Shown in pieces: positions 7,872 to 17,021 of a DNA stretch of 64,000 nt (positions are counted from its first letter, which is position 1; each line of letters opens with the position of its first letter). Origin of the DNA: DATBSK01 sp040902705 (GTDB taxonomy: Bacteria > Actinomycetota > Acidimicrobiia > IMCC26256 > PALSA-555); the NCBI GenBank assembly GCA_040902705.1, contig JBBDWT010000204.1, forward strand, positions 1 to 64,000, in the 5' to 3' direction. Both the position numbers and the translations under genes were made by a program. Under the pieces are notes generated by a model. That model did not search any database and was not told the origin of the DNA. It saw nothing but the letters and a program-made list of their open reading frames with translations.

Positions 7872-8728
7872 ATGAAGATGCGCAAGCTGCTGACGGTCGG
7901 TCTCGTCACCGTCGCGGCCTCGTTCGCGGTGTCAGGAACGGCACACGCTGAAGATCCCGGCGTCCACGCCGGCAAAGAGCTGTTCGAGTGCGTCGAAGAG
8001 GCGGTCTCGGAGTTCGGTGCCGACGTCAAGAAGGACGACGTCCAGGGTTTCACGAACGCGATCGAGGACTGCAAGAAGGCGCCGAGCCTGATCACTCCCG
8101 CCGTGCCCGAGATGATCTGGGGCGGTCTCGCCTTCCTGATCGTGCTCGTGCTCCTCACGAAGTTCGCCTTCCCCGCCCTCAAGAAGGGCGTGAAGGCGCG
8201 CGAGGAGAAGATCCGCAGCGACCTGGAGGGCGCCGAGCGTGCTCGCCAGGAAGCCGAGGAGGAGCGCACCCGCTACCAGGCGCTGATCGCGGACGCCCGC
8301 AACGAGGCGAACCGGCTCGTCGAGGACGCCCGCACTGCCGCCGAGCAGGTGCGCCAGGACCTCATCACGAGGTCGGAGCAGGAAGCCGCGGGGATCAGGT
8401 CTCGTGCGAACGACGACATCCAGGCCGCGCGCGAGCGGGCGTTGGCCGATCTGCGGGCGCAGGTCGCCAATATCTCGATCGAGCTGGCCGAGAAGATCGT
8501 CGAGCGGAGCATCGACCGGACTGCCCAGGAGCAGCTCATCGAGAGCTACATCGCGTCCGTCGGNNNNNNNNNNNNNNNNNNNNNNNNNNNNNNNNNNNNN
8601 NNNNNNNNNNNNNNNNNNNNNNNNNNNNNNNNNNNNNNNNNNNNNNNNNNNNNNNNNNNNNNNGCATCGACCGGACTGCCCAGGAGCAGCTCATCGAGAG
8701 CTACATCGCGTCCGTCGGGACCAAGTGA
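7872..8728 (+). CDS. atpF: F1Fo ATP synthase subunit b (interrupted by an artificial scaffold gap)
   Basis: Peripheral stalk subunit. As written the gene is broken by 100 N at 8564-8663 and a repeated 55-bp block. Joining 8563 directly to 8719 gives an intact 233-aa protein ending SVGTK, so the break is an assembly artefact and not a pseudogene. The protein begins with a signal-peptide-like segment ending AHA (24-26), then an extracytoplasmic stretch of about 55 residues with Cys40 and Cys67. The usual b-type helix (about 80-100) and a long charged coiled coil follow. This N-terminal extension is longer than in E. coli subunit b. ATG at 7872, 10 nt after atpE. Confidence 0.9.
8509..8563 (+). 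repeat. 55-bp contig-end duplicate, left copy
   Basis: Identical base for base to 8664-8718 and bounded on its right by the N run. It is an assembly overlap and not a biological repeat. Confidence 0.95.
8564..8663. other. 100-N scaffold gap
   Basis: Exactly 100 N. The flanks share the same 55 bp, so the two contigs overlap and no sequence is missing. Confidence 0.97.
8664..8718 (+). repeat. 55-bp contig-end duplicate, right copy
   Basis: Second copy of 8509-8563. Removing the gap plus one copy (155 nt in all) restores the atpF reading frame. Confidence 0.95.
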
Positions 8729-8730
8729 GC

Positions 8731-9252
8731 ATGAGCAAGATCGAGGCGTACGCCAAGGCGATGCTCGAGGTCGCGAGCGCGAGCGGTCACCTCGAGGGCA
8801 TCGAGGACGACCTCTTCCGCTTCGCGCGGACGTTCGAGGGTTCCGACGACCTGCGGCTCGCGCTGACCGACCCGCAGCTCCCGATCGAGCGTCGGATCGC
8901 GGTCATCGACCAGCTGATGGACGGCAAGGCCCTGCAGGCGAGCACGGCGCTCGTGGGGATGGTCGTCGCGGTCGGGCAGGCCTCCGAGCTCCCGGCCATC
9001 GTCGAGCGCTTCGTCGAGCTGGCGGCCTCCGAGCGCGACCACGAGGTCGCCGAGGTGCGCAGCGCCATCCCGCTCGACGACACGCAGGTCCAGCGGCTCG
9101 CGGCGGCGTTGAGCAAGGCAACGGGCAAGACGATCGAGGTGAAGGTCATCATCGACCCGGCGGTCCTCGGCGGCCTCGTCGCACGCGTCGGTGACACGGT
9201 CATCGACGGCACGGTGCGCCACCGCATCGAAGAGATGAAGGAGCAGCTCTAA
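8731..9252 (+). CDS. atpH: F1Fo ATP synthase subunit delta
   Basis: 173 aa, standard length for the OSCP/delta subunit that joins the peripheral stalk to the F1 head. It starts with the family pattern (IEAYAKAMLEVA) and ends with GGLVARVGDTVIDGTVRHRIEEMK, the conserved C-terminal signature. The ATG at 8731 has GGGA at suitable spacing. A GTG six bases earlier would overlap the atpF stop as GTGA and is a possible alternative. It is a separate gene here, not fused to subunit b as in mycobacteria. Confidence 0.95.
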   Translation: MSKIEAYAKAMLEVASASGHLEGIEDDLFRFARTFEGSDDLRLALTDPQLPIERRIAVIDQLMDGKALQASTALVGMVVAVGQASELPAIVERFVELAASERDHEVAEVRSAIPLDDTQVQRLAAALSKATGKTIEVKVIIDPAVLGGLVARVGDTVIDGTVRHRIEEMKEQL

Positions 9253-9256
9253 GTGG

Positions 9257-9310
9257 GAACGAACGTCCCGAAGGGCGGCGACGGGTATCCCGGCGCCGAG
9301 AGAGTGAGCA
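9257..9310. repeat. GAGCGA palindromic element, copy A (atpH-atpA spacer)
   Basis: Left box GAACGAACG, hairpin 9276-9298 (CGGCG, mismatch, CGGG, loop TAT, CCCG, mismatch, CGCCG) and a right box AGAGAGTGAGC. It fills most of the 65-nt space before atpA. It is the most diverged of the four full copies. Confidence 0.5.
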
Positions 9311-9317
9311 AGTAGAG

Positions 9318-10925
9318 ATGGCTGAACTCACCATCAATTCCGACGAGATCGCGGCGGCGCTGCGCGAGCACGTCGACACCTTCACCCCGACGCTCGAGTC
9401 CGCACGGGTCGGCCGGGTGCTCGAGGTCGGTGACGGCATCGCTCGCGTCGCAGGACTCCCGCAGACCGCGGTCAACGAGCTGCTCGAGTTCGACGGTGGT
9501 GCACTCGGCTTGGCGCTGAACCTCGACGAGGACTCGATCGGCGCGGTCATCCTCGGGCAGTCGGACGAGGTGGAGGAGGGCCATGCGGTCAAGGCCACCG
9601 GTCGCATCCTCTCGGTGCCGGTCGGCGACGGTCTGATCGGGCGCGTCGTGAACGCGCTCGGCGACGCGATCGACGGCAAGGGCCCGATCCAGGCCGACAC
9701 GGTGCGACGCCTCGAGGTGCAGGCGCCGGGCATCGTCGGCCGCAAGCCCGTGCACGAGCCCCTGCAGACCGGCATCAAGGCCATCGACGCGATGACGCCG
9801 ATCGGTCGTGGTCAGCGCGAGCTGATCATCGGCGACCGCAAGACGGGCAAGACCACCGTCGCGATCGACACCATCCTCAACCAGGGTGGTCAGGGCGTGA
9901 AGTGCATCTACGTCGCCATCGGCCAGAAGGGCTCGTCGGTCGCGCAGACGGTCGCGACCCTCGAAGAGCACGGCGCGATGGAGTACACGGTCGTCGTGAA
10001 CGCGCCGGCGGCCGACGAAGCGGTGTTCAAGTACCTCGCGCCCTACGCCGGCTGCGCGATGGGTCAGCACTGGATGGACAGCGGCGAGGCCGCGCTGATC
10101 GTGTACGACGACCTCTCGAAGCAGGCCGAGTCCTACCGGCAGCTCTCGCTCCTGCTCCGACGCCCACCGGGCCGCGAGGCGTACCCGGGTGACGTCTTCT
10201 ACCTCCACAGCCGCCTGCTCGAGCGCGCCGCGAAGCTCAACGACGAGCTCGGGGCGGGCTCCTTGACCGCACTGCCGATCATCGAGACCAAGGGTGGAGA
10301 CGTCTCGGCGTACATCCCGACGAACGTGATCTCGATCACCGACGGCCAGATCTACCTCATCGACGACCTCTTCAAGTCGGGCGTGCGCCCCGCGGTCGAC
10401 GTGGGCATCTCGGTGTCCCGTGTGGGTGGTGCCGCGCAGATCAAGGCGATGAAGGCCGTCTCCGGAACCCTGAAGCTCGACCTCGCCCAGTTCCGCGAGC
10501 TGGAGGCGTTCGCGACCTTCGGCTCCGAGCTCGACGCGGTCTCGCGTGCGCAGCTCGACCGCGGCGTGCGTCTCGTGGAGCTGCTGAAGCAGCCCCTGAA
10601 CTCGCCGATGCCGATCGAGGAGCAGGTCATCTCCATCTACGCCGGGACCTCGGGTGCGCTCGACGACCTCCCGGCCGACCAGGTGAAGCGGTTCGAGCAG
10701 GAGCTGCTCGGCTGGATGCGCTCGCGCCACGCCGGGCTGCTCTCGGAGATCCGCGACACGGGCGCACTGCCCGAGGACGCGGTGAAGACCGCGGTCGACA
10801 CCTTCAAGGCGGAGTTCCTCGCCGGACTCGGCGAGGCCGCCGCAGCGGGTGTCGCCGACCCCATGGCGACCGATGCCGAGGCGCTCGGCGACGCGGAGTC
10901 CGACAAGACCCTCGAGACCGAATGA
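9318..10925 (+). CDS. atpA: F1Fo ATP synthase subunit alpha
   Basis: 535 aa, non-catalytic nucleotide-binding subunit of F1. P-loop GDRKTGKT near residue 174, the ATP-synthase signature SRVGGAAQIKAMK near 370, and the N-terminal lead ELTINSDEIAAALREHV are all present. The C-terminal 20 residues after the last conserved helix are acidic and Ala-rich (ATDAEALGDAESDK), a small extension. ATG at 9318. The 65-nt spacer upstream holds a palindromic element, so the ribosome site sits at its right edge (GAGTGAG). Confidence 0.98.
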   Translation: MAELTINSDEIAAALREHVDTFTPTLESARVGRVLEVGDGIARVAGLPQTAVNELLEFDGGALGLALNLDEDSIGAVILGQSDEVEEGHAVKATGRILSVPVGDGLIGRVVNALGDAIDGKGPIQADTVRRLEVQAPGIVGRKPVHEPLQTGIKAIDAMTPIGRGQRELIIGDRKTGKTTVAIDTILNQGGQGVKCIYVAIGQKGSSVAQTVATLEEHGAMEYTVVVNAPAADEAVFKYLAPYAGCAMGQHWMDSGEAALIVYDDLSKQAESYRQLSLLLRRPPGREAYPGDVFYLHSRLLERAAKLNDELGAGSLTALPIIETKGGDVSAYIPTNVISITDGQIYLIDDLFKSGVRPAVDVGISVSRVGGAAQIKAMKAVSGTLKLDLAQFRELEAFATFGSELDAVSRAQLDRGVRLVELLKQPLNSPMPIEEQVISIYAGTSGALDDLPADQVKRFEQELLGWMRSRHAGLLSEIRDTGALPEDAVKTAVDTFKAEFLAGLGEAAAAGVADPMATDAEALGDAESDKTLETE

Positions 10926-10931
10926 CCACGA

Positions 10932-10949
10932 ACGGGAGCGAGCGAGACT
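10932..10949 (+). repeat. Hairpin-less GAGCGA element relic (atpA-atpG spacer)
   Basis: The 26-nt spacer reads CGAACGGGAGCGAGCGAGAC: the left CGAACG box fused directly to the right GAGCGAGCGAG box without a stem-loop. It could be a deleted copy, or the right box alone may serve as the ribosome site. Confidence 0.3.
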
Positions 10950-10951
10950 AG

Positions 10952-11917
10952 ATGGCCGGTGGCCAGGAACGGATCCTGCGGAGACGCATCCGCACCGTCG
11001 AGTCCACGAAGAAGATCACGCGCGCGATGGAGCTCATCGCCGCGAGTCGGATCGTGCGCGCCCAGGGCCGGGTCCAGGCCGCGGTGCCGTACTCCGAGAC
11101 GATCACGGAGGTCGTGCGCGACCTCGCCGCGGCCGGTGCCGGCAGCGACAGCCCGCTGCTCACACCGCGCGAGGAGATCAAGCGCGTCGCGCAGGTGGTG
11201 ATCGCAGCGGACCGCGGCCTGTGTGGTGGCTACAACTCCTCGGTCATCCGCGCGGCCGAGGGTGAGATGCGCGAGTTCGGCGAGCAGGGGGCGGACTACG
11301 GGCTCGTCGTGGTCGGCCGCAAGGTCGAGAGCTACTTCCGGTACCGCCAGTTCCGCATCGACCAGTCGTTCACGGGGTTCTCCGATCAGCCCACCTACGA
11401 GGACGCCCGTCGGATCGCACGGTCGGTCGAGGAGCCGTTCCTCGCGGGCGAGTTCGACGCGGTCCAGCTCGTCTACACGCGCTTCGTCTCGGCCGGAACG
11501 CAGGAAGTCGTCGTCCGCCCGCTGATGCCGCTCGACCGCGAGTCTCTCGCGGGAGGCGACGCGAAGCCCGACCACGCCGCGGAAGGTGAGTCGGCGTCGT
11601 CGTACGAGTTCGAGCCGGCACCCGAGGAGATCCTCGAGCAGCTGCTTCCCCGCTACGCGGAGGCGCGCGTCTACGCCGCACTGCTCAACGCGGCGGCGTC
11701 GGAGCACGCAGCACGACAGCGCGCGATGAAGGCCGCGACCGACAACGCTGACGACCTCATCACCACCCTGCGGCGCAACATGAACCGCGCCCGCCAGGAG
11801 CAGATCACGACCGAGATCATGGAGATCGTCGGTGGCGCCGAGGCGCTCCGCTCGAGCAAGGGCGGTCACGGCGAGCACGAGCACGAAGATCTCCTCGAAG
11901 CCCAGTCCACGAACTGA
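10952..11917 (+). CDS. atpG: F1Fo ATP synthase subunit gamma
   Basis: 321 aa central rotor shaft. The N-terminal helix (GGQERILRRRIRTVESTKKITRAMELIAASRI) and the C-terminal helix (RAMKAATDNADDLITTLRRNMNRARQEQITTEI) are both typical, as is AADRGLCGGYNS. Compared with the E. coli protein there is an insertion of about 25 residues around 200-225 and a C-terminal tail after VGGAEAL rich in His, Glu and Asp (GGHGEHEHEDLLEA). Actinobacterial gamma subunits often carry an internal insertion; the acidic His tail is unusual. Confidence 0.96.
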   Translation: MAGGQERILRRRIRTVESTKKITRAMELIAASRIVRAQGRVQAAVPYSETITEVVRDLAAAGAGSDSPLLTPREEIKRVAQVVIAADRGLCGGYNSSVIRAAEGEMREFGEQGADYGLVVVGRKVESYFRYRQFRIDQSFTGFSDQPTYEDARRIARSVEEPFLAGEFDAVQLVYTRFVSAGTQEVVVRPLMPLDRESLAGGDAKPDHAAEGESASSYEFEPAPEEILEQLLPRYAEARVYAALLNAAASEHAARQRAMKAATDNADDLITTLRRNMNRARQEQITTEIMEIVGGAEALRSSKGGHGEHEHEDLLEAQSTN

Positions 11918-11930
11918 AGCAGGAGCACCC

Positions 11931-13388
<1,458 letters not shown>

Positions 13389-13419
13389 TGAGGCGGCCGC
13401 AGCGCAGCGGAGGGCGCCC

Positions 13420-13471
13420 AGCGAGCGAACGTTCGCGGCGTAGGTACCCTGCGCCGCAGAGAGCGAGCGAA
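13420..13471. repeat. GAGCGA palindromic element, copy B (atpD-atpC spacer)
   Basis: A 10-bp direct repeat AGCGAGCGAA (13420-13429 and 13462-13471) brackets a hairpin at 13435-13457: GCGGCGTAGG, loop TAC, CCTGCGCCGC, with a single T-G wobble. It has the same layout as the copies at 5783, 9257 and 43217. Confidence 0.55.
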
Positions 13472-13476
13472 GACTG

Positions 13477-13890
13477 ATGGACAACCCGACCCTTCACGTG
13501 CAGGTCGTGTCGCCCGAGCAGATCCTCTACGAGGGTGATGGCGAGATGCTCGTGTGTCGGACCGCCGACGGCGACATCGCGTTCCTTCCCGGGCACGCGC
13601 CGCTGCTCGGTGCGCTCGGAGTCGCGAAGGTCCGGGTGATCCTCCCCGGCGACGGTGAGCAGGTCATCGCGGTGCACGCCGGGTTCGTCGAGGTGAGCGG
13701 CAGCCGCGTCATCGTGCTGTCCGACGTTGCGGAGCTCCCGGATCAGATCGACATCGCGCGCGCGACCGCGGCGAAGGAGCGCGCGGAAGCCGCGCTCGCA
13801 GCCGAGGCCGAAGACGAGCTCGCAGCGGGCGCGCTCGCTCGCGCCGCGCTGCGCCTCGAGGTCGCCGGCGCGACCGAGCCCGCGCACTGA
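13477..13890 (+). CDS. atpC: F1Fo ATP synthase subunit epsilon
   Basis: 137 aa, last gene of the operon. The N-terminal beta sandwich (LHVQVVSPEQILYEG, GDIAFLPGHAPLLGAL) is typical. The C-terminal helical arm after about residue 90 is Ala/Glu-rich and ends about 20 residues past the usual domain. The arm can inhibit ATP hydrolysis in related enzymes. An 88-nt spacer carrying a palindromic element separates it from atpD. Confidence 0.95.
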   Translation: MDNPTLHVQVVSPEQILYEGDGEMLVCRTADGDIAFLPGHAPLLGALGVAKVRVILPGDGEQVIAVHAGFVEVSGSRVIVLSDVAELPDQIDIARATAAKERAEAALAAEAEDELAAGALARAALRLEVAGATEPAH

Positions 13891-13940
13891 CGCCGGAGTC
13901 GTCCGGTTCGTGCCGCGCGGGTGAGGTCGCGGTCGGGCCC

Positions 13941-13946
13941 TAGCCT
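13941..13946 (+). promoter_or_regulatory. Leaderless -10 box (TAGCCT) for the secreted protein gene
   Basis: TAGCCT with 7 nt to the GTG at 13954, so the transcript would begin at or next to the start codon. Confidence 0.5.
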
Positions 13947-13953
13947 GGACCTC

Positions 13954-14868
13954 GTGCCCACGTTCCTCCGCGGCCTGGTCGCGCTCGCGTGCGCCGGTGC
14001 GATCGTCGCGGTGGCGCCGGCCGCCCCGGCCGGCGCCGCCGATGCCGACGTGAGCGCGTTCCGGGGCCTCGGCACGTGGCTCGACGTGTACGACTACGTC
14101 CCGGCCGTCCAGAGCGATGGCGGACCGCCGCCGGTGTCCGTCGACAGCATCGACGACATGGCCCGGCTCGGCGTGCGAACCCTCTACCTCCAGTCGGCCC
14201 AGGACGACGACCGCGTCCCGGGCGCCACCGTCGATCCCGCGCTCCTCGGTCGGTACCTCCGGCGTGCGCACGAGGTCGGGATCGACGTCGTCGCGTGGTA
14301 CCTGCCGAAGCTCGACGACCTGAAGCGCGACCTTCGACACATCCGTGGCCTTGCGAGCTTCCGGAGTCGCGGTGAGCGCTTCGACGGCATCGCGCTCGAC
14401 CTCGAGTGGACCCAGGGCGTGCCCGACCCGCCGACCCGAAACGCGGCGTTGGTGAAGCTCGCCCGCCGGGCCCGTGACGTCGTGGACGAGGGAGCCCTCG
14501 GCGCCATCGTCCTCGAACCGTTGCTGCTGGACGAGGTCAACCGCCAGTACTGGCCCGGGTTCCCGTGGAAGAAGCTGAAGGACAGCTTCGACGTCTGGCT
14601 CCCGATGAGCTACTGGACGAACCGCGACGAAGCGTCGGGCTTCCGCGACGGCTTCGCCTACACCGAAGAGAACATCCGCCGGGTCCGGAAGCGCCTCCAC
14701 GATCCCGATGCGCGGGTGCACGCGATCGGCGGGATCGCGGACACCGCGGCCACGAAGGACTACATCGGATTCGTGAAGGCCGCCGAGCGACGAGGTGCGA
14801 TCGGCTACTCGATCTACGACTTCAACACGACGACGAGCGGCGTCTGGGCGTGGCTCCGAGATCGGTAG
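13954..14868 (+). CDS. Secreted TIM-barrel glycosidase-like protein of unknown function
   Basis: 304 aa. It starts with a classical signal peptide (LVALACAGAIVAVAPAAPAGAA) and likely cleavage after AGA or AAD near residue 30. The mature part alternates helices and strands and contains GIALDLEW near residue 150, a D-x-E pattern at a strand end as in glycoside hydrolase barrels, and DVWLPMSYW, which also resembles hydrolase active-site strands. No named family is recognised with certainty; a DUF4015-like or GH-like barrel is a reasonable guess. The GTG at 13954 is preferred over an upstream GTG because a TAGCCT box lies 7 nt before it and the signal peptide then begins correctly. Confidence 0.65.
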   Translation: MPTFLRGLVALACAGAIVAVAPAAPAGAADADVSAFRGLGTWLDVYDYVPAVQSDGGPPPVSVDSIDDMARLGVRTLYLQSAQDDDRVPGATVDPALLGRYLRRAHEVGIDVVAWYLPKLDDLKRDLRHIRGLASFRSRGERFDGIALDLEWTQGVPDPPTRNAALVKLARRARDVVDEGALGAIVLEPLLLDEVNRQYWPGFPWKKLKDSFDVWLPMSYWTNRDEASGFRDGFAYTEENIRRVRKRLHDPDARVHAIGGIADTAATKDYIGFVKAAERRGAIGYSIYDFNTTTSGVWAWLRDR

Positions 14869-14871
14869 GGT
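14866..14871 (+). promoter_or_regulatory. Leaderless -10 box (TAGGGT) overlapping a stop codon
   Basis: TAGGGT begins at the TAG stop of the preceding gene and lies 7 nt before the sulfotransferase GTG. Confidence 0.45.
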
Positions 14872-14878
14872 GAGCGCA

Positions 14879-15805
14879 GTGCGCGCCAACGCGATCATCG
14901 CCGGCGTCAACAAGGCGGGGACGACGTCCTTGTTCGTGTCGCTCTCCGGTCACCGCGACGTCGCACCGGCGGCGGTGAAGGAGACCCGGTACTTCCTCCC
15001 GGCGCGGTGGGGCCGGCCGCTCGAGGCGCCATCGGTCTACGAGCAGTATTTCGCCGACGCCGCGGATCGCGCCGTCCGACTGGAAGCGACACCCTCGTAC
15101 TTCTACGGCGGCGAACCGGTGATCGACGCGATGCGCGACGTGTGCGGGGACGACCTGCGGGTGATGATCGTGCTGCGCGAGCCCGTGTCCCGCTTCTGGT
15201 CGTTCTTCAACTATCAGAAGGCGCGCCTGCGTGTGCCCGACACGATGACCGGTGATGAGTACCTCGACCGTGCCGAGAGCATGGGTGACGCCGACTTCCG
15301 CCAGCCCGACAACGAGTGCTGGTTCGGGTTCCGCGGCGGGTGCTATGCGGACTGGCTGCCGGCGTGGGACGAGGCGTTCGGTGATCGGCTGGAGATCGTG
15401 TGGTTCGACGAGCTGATGAGTGAGCCGGCGCGAGCCCTGGACCGGGTCGCGACGTTCCTCGGCATCGATCCGGACGGCTACGCATCGGTCGAGCTCGCGT
15501 CGGAGAACCGCACGACGGGATACAAGCGGGCCGGGCTCCAGAAGGTCGCACTCGCGGTCAACGACCGGCTCGAGCGATTCCTTCGGCGCCACTACGGCCT
15601 GAAGGAGCGGTTGCGCTCGCTCTACTACCGCATCAACGGGTCGGCGCGCCGCGAGCGTCTTCCCGAGCCTCTCCGTGAGGAGCTCGCGCGGCGCTACGTC
15701 GAGCCGAACGCCCGTCTGCGGGCCCAACTCCAGGAGATGGGCCGGCCCGCACCGAGGTGGCTCGACGCTCGGTCCGCCGGCACCCAGGCGGCGTGGAAGC
15801 CGTAG
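14879..15805 (+). CDS. Sulfotransferase family protein
   Basis: 308 aa cytosolic enzyme expected to move a sulfate group from PAPS to a hydroxyl or amine acceptor. The 5'-phosphosulfate loop reads AGVNKAGTTSLF at the N-terminus, and the 3'-phosphate motif is VLREPVSRFWSFFNY near residue 105, both as in bacterial Sulfotransfer families. The GTG at 14879 fits the leaderless spacing; another GTG at 14870 is possible. The acceptor is unknown. Neighbouring envelope-glycan genes make a polysaccharide or lipid acceptor plausible. Confidence 0.85.
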   Translation: MRANAIIAGVNKAGTTSLFVSLSGHRDVAPAAVKETRYFLPARWGRPLEAPSVYEQYFADAADRAVRLEATPSYFYGGEPVIDAMRDVCGDDLRVMIVLREPVSRFWSFFNYQKARLRVPDTMTGDEYLDRAESMGDADFRQPDNECWFGFRGGCYADWLPAWDEAFGDRLEIVWFDELMSEPARALDRVATFLGIDPDGYASVELASENRTTGYKRAGLQKVALAVNDRLERFLRRHYGLKERLRSLYYRINGSARRERLPEPLREELARRYVEPNARLRAQLQEMGRPAPRWLDARSAGTQAAWKP

Positions 15806-15834
15806 GGGAGCTCGCGCCGGCGCACGACCTGCGA

Positions 15835-16821
15835 TCAGTAGTTGAGTGAGCTGTAGCGGTGGAGCTTGTCCCACTTGTGCGTGGCACGGATGGTGCGGAT
15901 CGTGCCCGACTTCGAGCGCATGACGAGCGTCTCGGTGCTCGCGCCGTCGCCCCGGTAGCGGACCCCGCGCAGGATGTCGCCTTCGGTCACACCGCTGGCG
16001 GCGAAGAACACGTCCTCGCTCGCAACGAGATCATCGGTCGTGAGCACGCGGTCGAGGTCGTAGTCGAGGTCGAGCGCGGCGCGTCGCTCCCCCTCGTTCC
16101 GAGGGTAGAGGCGTCCCTGGATCTCTCCGCCCAGCGCCTTGAGCGCGCACGCCGCGATGACGCCTTCGGGGGTCCCGCCGATGCCGAAGAGGATGTCGGA
16201 GCCGGAGTCGGGCCACGCGGTCTCGAGGGCGCCCATGACGTCGCCGTCGGGGATCAGACGCACCATCGCGCCGGCTTCGCGGCACGAGCGGATGATGTCG
16301 GTGTGCCGATCGCGATCGAGCACGACCGCGGTGACGTCCTTGACCTGCTCGCCCTTGGCCTTCGCGACGGCTTCGAGGTTCGCCTCGACGGGGGCGTCGA
16401 GATCGACGACGTCGCGCGCCTCCGGGCCGACCGCGAGCTTCTCCATGTAGACGCACGGACCGGGGTTGAACATCGACCCGCGTTCGGCGACGGCGATCAC
16501 CGCGATGGCGTTGTTCCGACCGAGCGACGTGAGCGTGGTGCCGTCGACAGGGTCGACGGCGATGTCGCACCGGGGGCCGCCGGCGCCGATCTCCTCGCCG
16601 TTGAAGAGCATGGGCGCTTCGTCCTTCTCGCCCTCGCCGATCACGACGACGCCATCCATCGGCACGGTGTTGAGGACCAGGCGCATGGCGTCGACCGCGG
16701 CCTGGTCGGCCGCGAGCTTGTCGCCCCGCCCGATCCACCGTGCTGCGGCCAGGGCCGCGGCCTCGGTCACCCGCGCCAGGTCCATTGCCAGGTTGCGATC
16801 AGGGGCTTCCCGCTCTTCCAT
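15835..16821 (-). CDS. glpX: Class II fructose-1,6-bisphosphatase (GlpX type)
   Basis: 328 aa. It removes the 1-phosphate of fructose-1,6-bisphosphate in gluconeogenesis. Family landmarks are AALAAARWIGRGDKLAADQAAVDAMR, the metal-binding GEGEKDEAPML and DIAVDPVDGTT, and ILFGIGGTPEGVIAA. This is the sole FBPase type in many actinobacteria. ATG at 16821 with AGGAG upstream. The 5' leader carries two abutting stem-loops. Confidence 0.95.
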   Translation of the reverse strand: MEEREAPDRNLAMDLARVTEAAALAAARWIGRGDKLAADQAAVDAMRLVLNTVPMDGVVVIGEGEKDEAPMLFNGEEIGAGGPRCDIAVDPVDGTTLTSLGRNNAIAVIAVAERGSMFNPGPCVYMEKLAVGPEARDVVDLDAPVEANLEAVAKAKGEQVKDVTAVVLDRDRHTDIIRSCREAGAMVRLIPDGDVMGALETAWPDSGSDILFGIGGTPEGVIAACALKALGGEIQGRLYPRNEGERRAALDLDYDLDRVLTTDDLVASEDVFFAASGVTEGDILRGVRYRGDGASTETLVMRSKSGTIRTIRATHKWDKLHRYSSLNY

Positions 16822-16847
16822 CGTGCTTCTGCTCCTCTGGTGGGCAT

Positions 16848-16875
16848 CACACTCCGTGTGGAGGGCAGCACCCTC
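16848..16875 (-). promoter_or_regulatory. Two abutting stem-loops in the glpX leader
   Basis: CACAC-TCC-GTGTG (16848-16860) and GAGGG-CAGCA-CCCTC (16861-16875), written on the plus strand, touch each other without a gap. They lie between a TAGGCT -10 candidate (16914-16909, minus strand) and the glpX start, so both would be in a leader of roughly 80 nt. Confidence 0.4.
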
Positions 16876-17007
16876 TGTGGCCGCCGCCCGCCCTGAGCTG
16901 CGCCGAGGAGCCTACCTGTGCCCTCCGCAGACCGAACGAGTGGGGATCTGCGCTTCCGGCCGGGGAGCAGGGTGCTCCGTGTCGTCGGGCGGCATCGGGC
17001 GGCATCG

Positions 17008-17013
17008 TAGGTT
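17008..17013 (+). promoter_or_regulatory. Leaderless -10 box (TAGGTT) for the SDR gene
   Basis: TAGGTT with 8 nt to the GTG at 17022. Just upstream, CGGGCGGCATC is directly repeated (about 16985-17007), occupying the -35 region. Confidence 0.45.
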
Positions 17014-17021
17014 GGGGGGTC

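Noticed and set aside
8564..9252. A frameshifted or pseudogene atpF
   Set aside because: The break is fully explained by the duplicated 55-bp contig end and artificial N run.
15806..15834. A terminator between the convergent sulfotransferase and glpX genes
   Set aside because: No convincing inverted repeat is visible in the 29-bp space.
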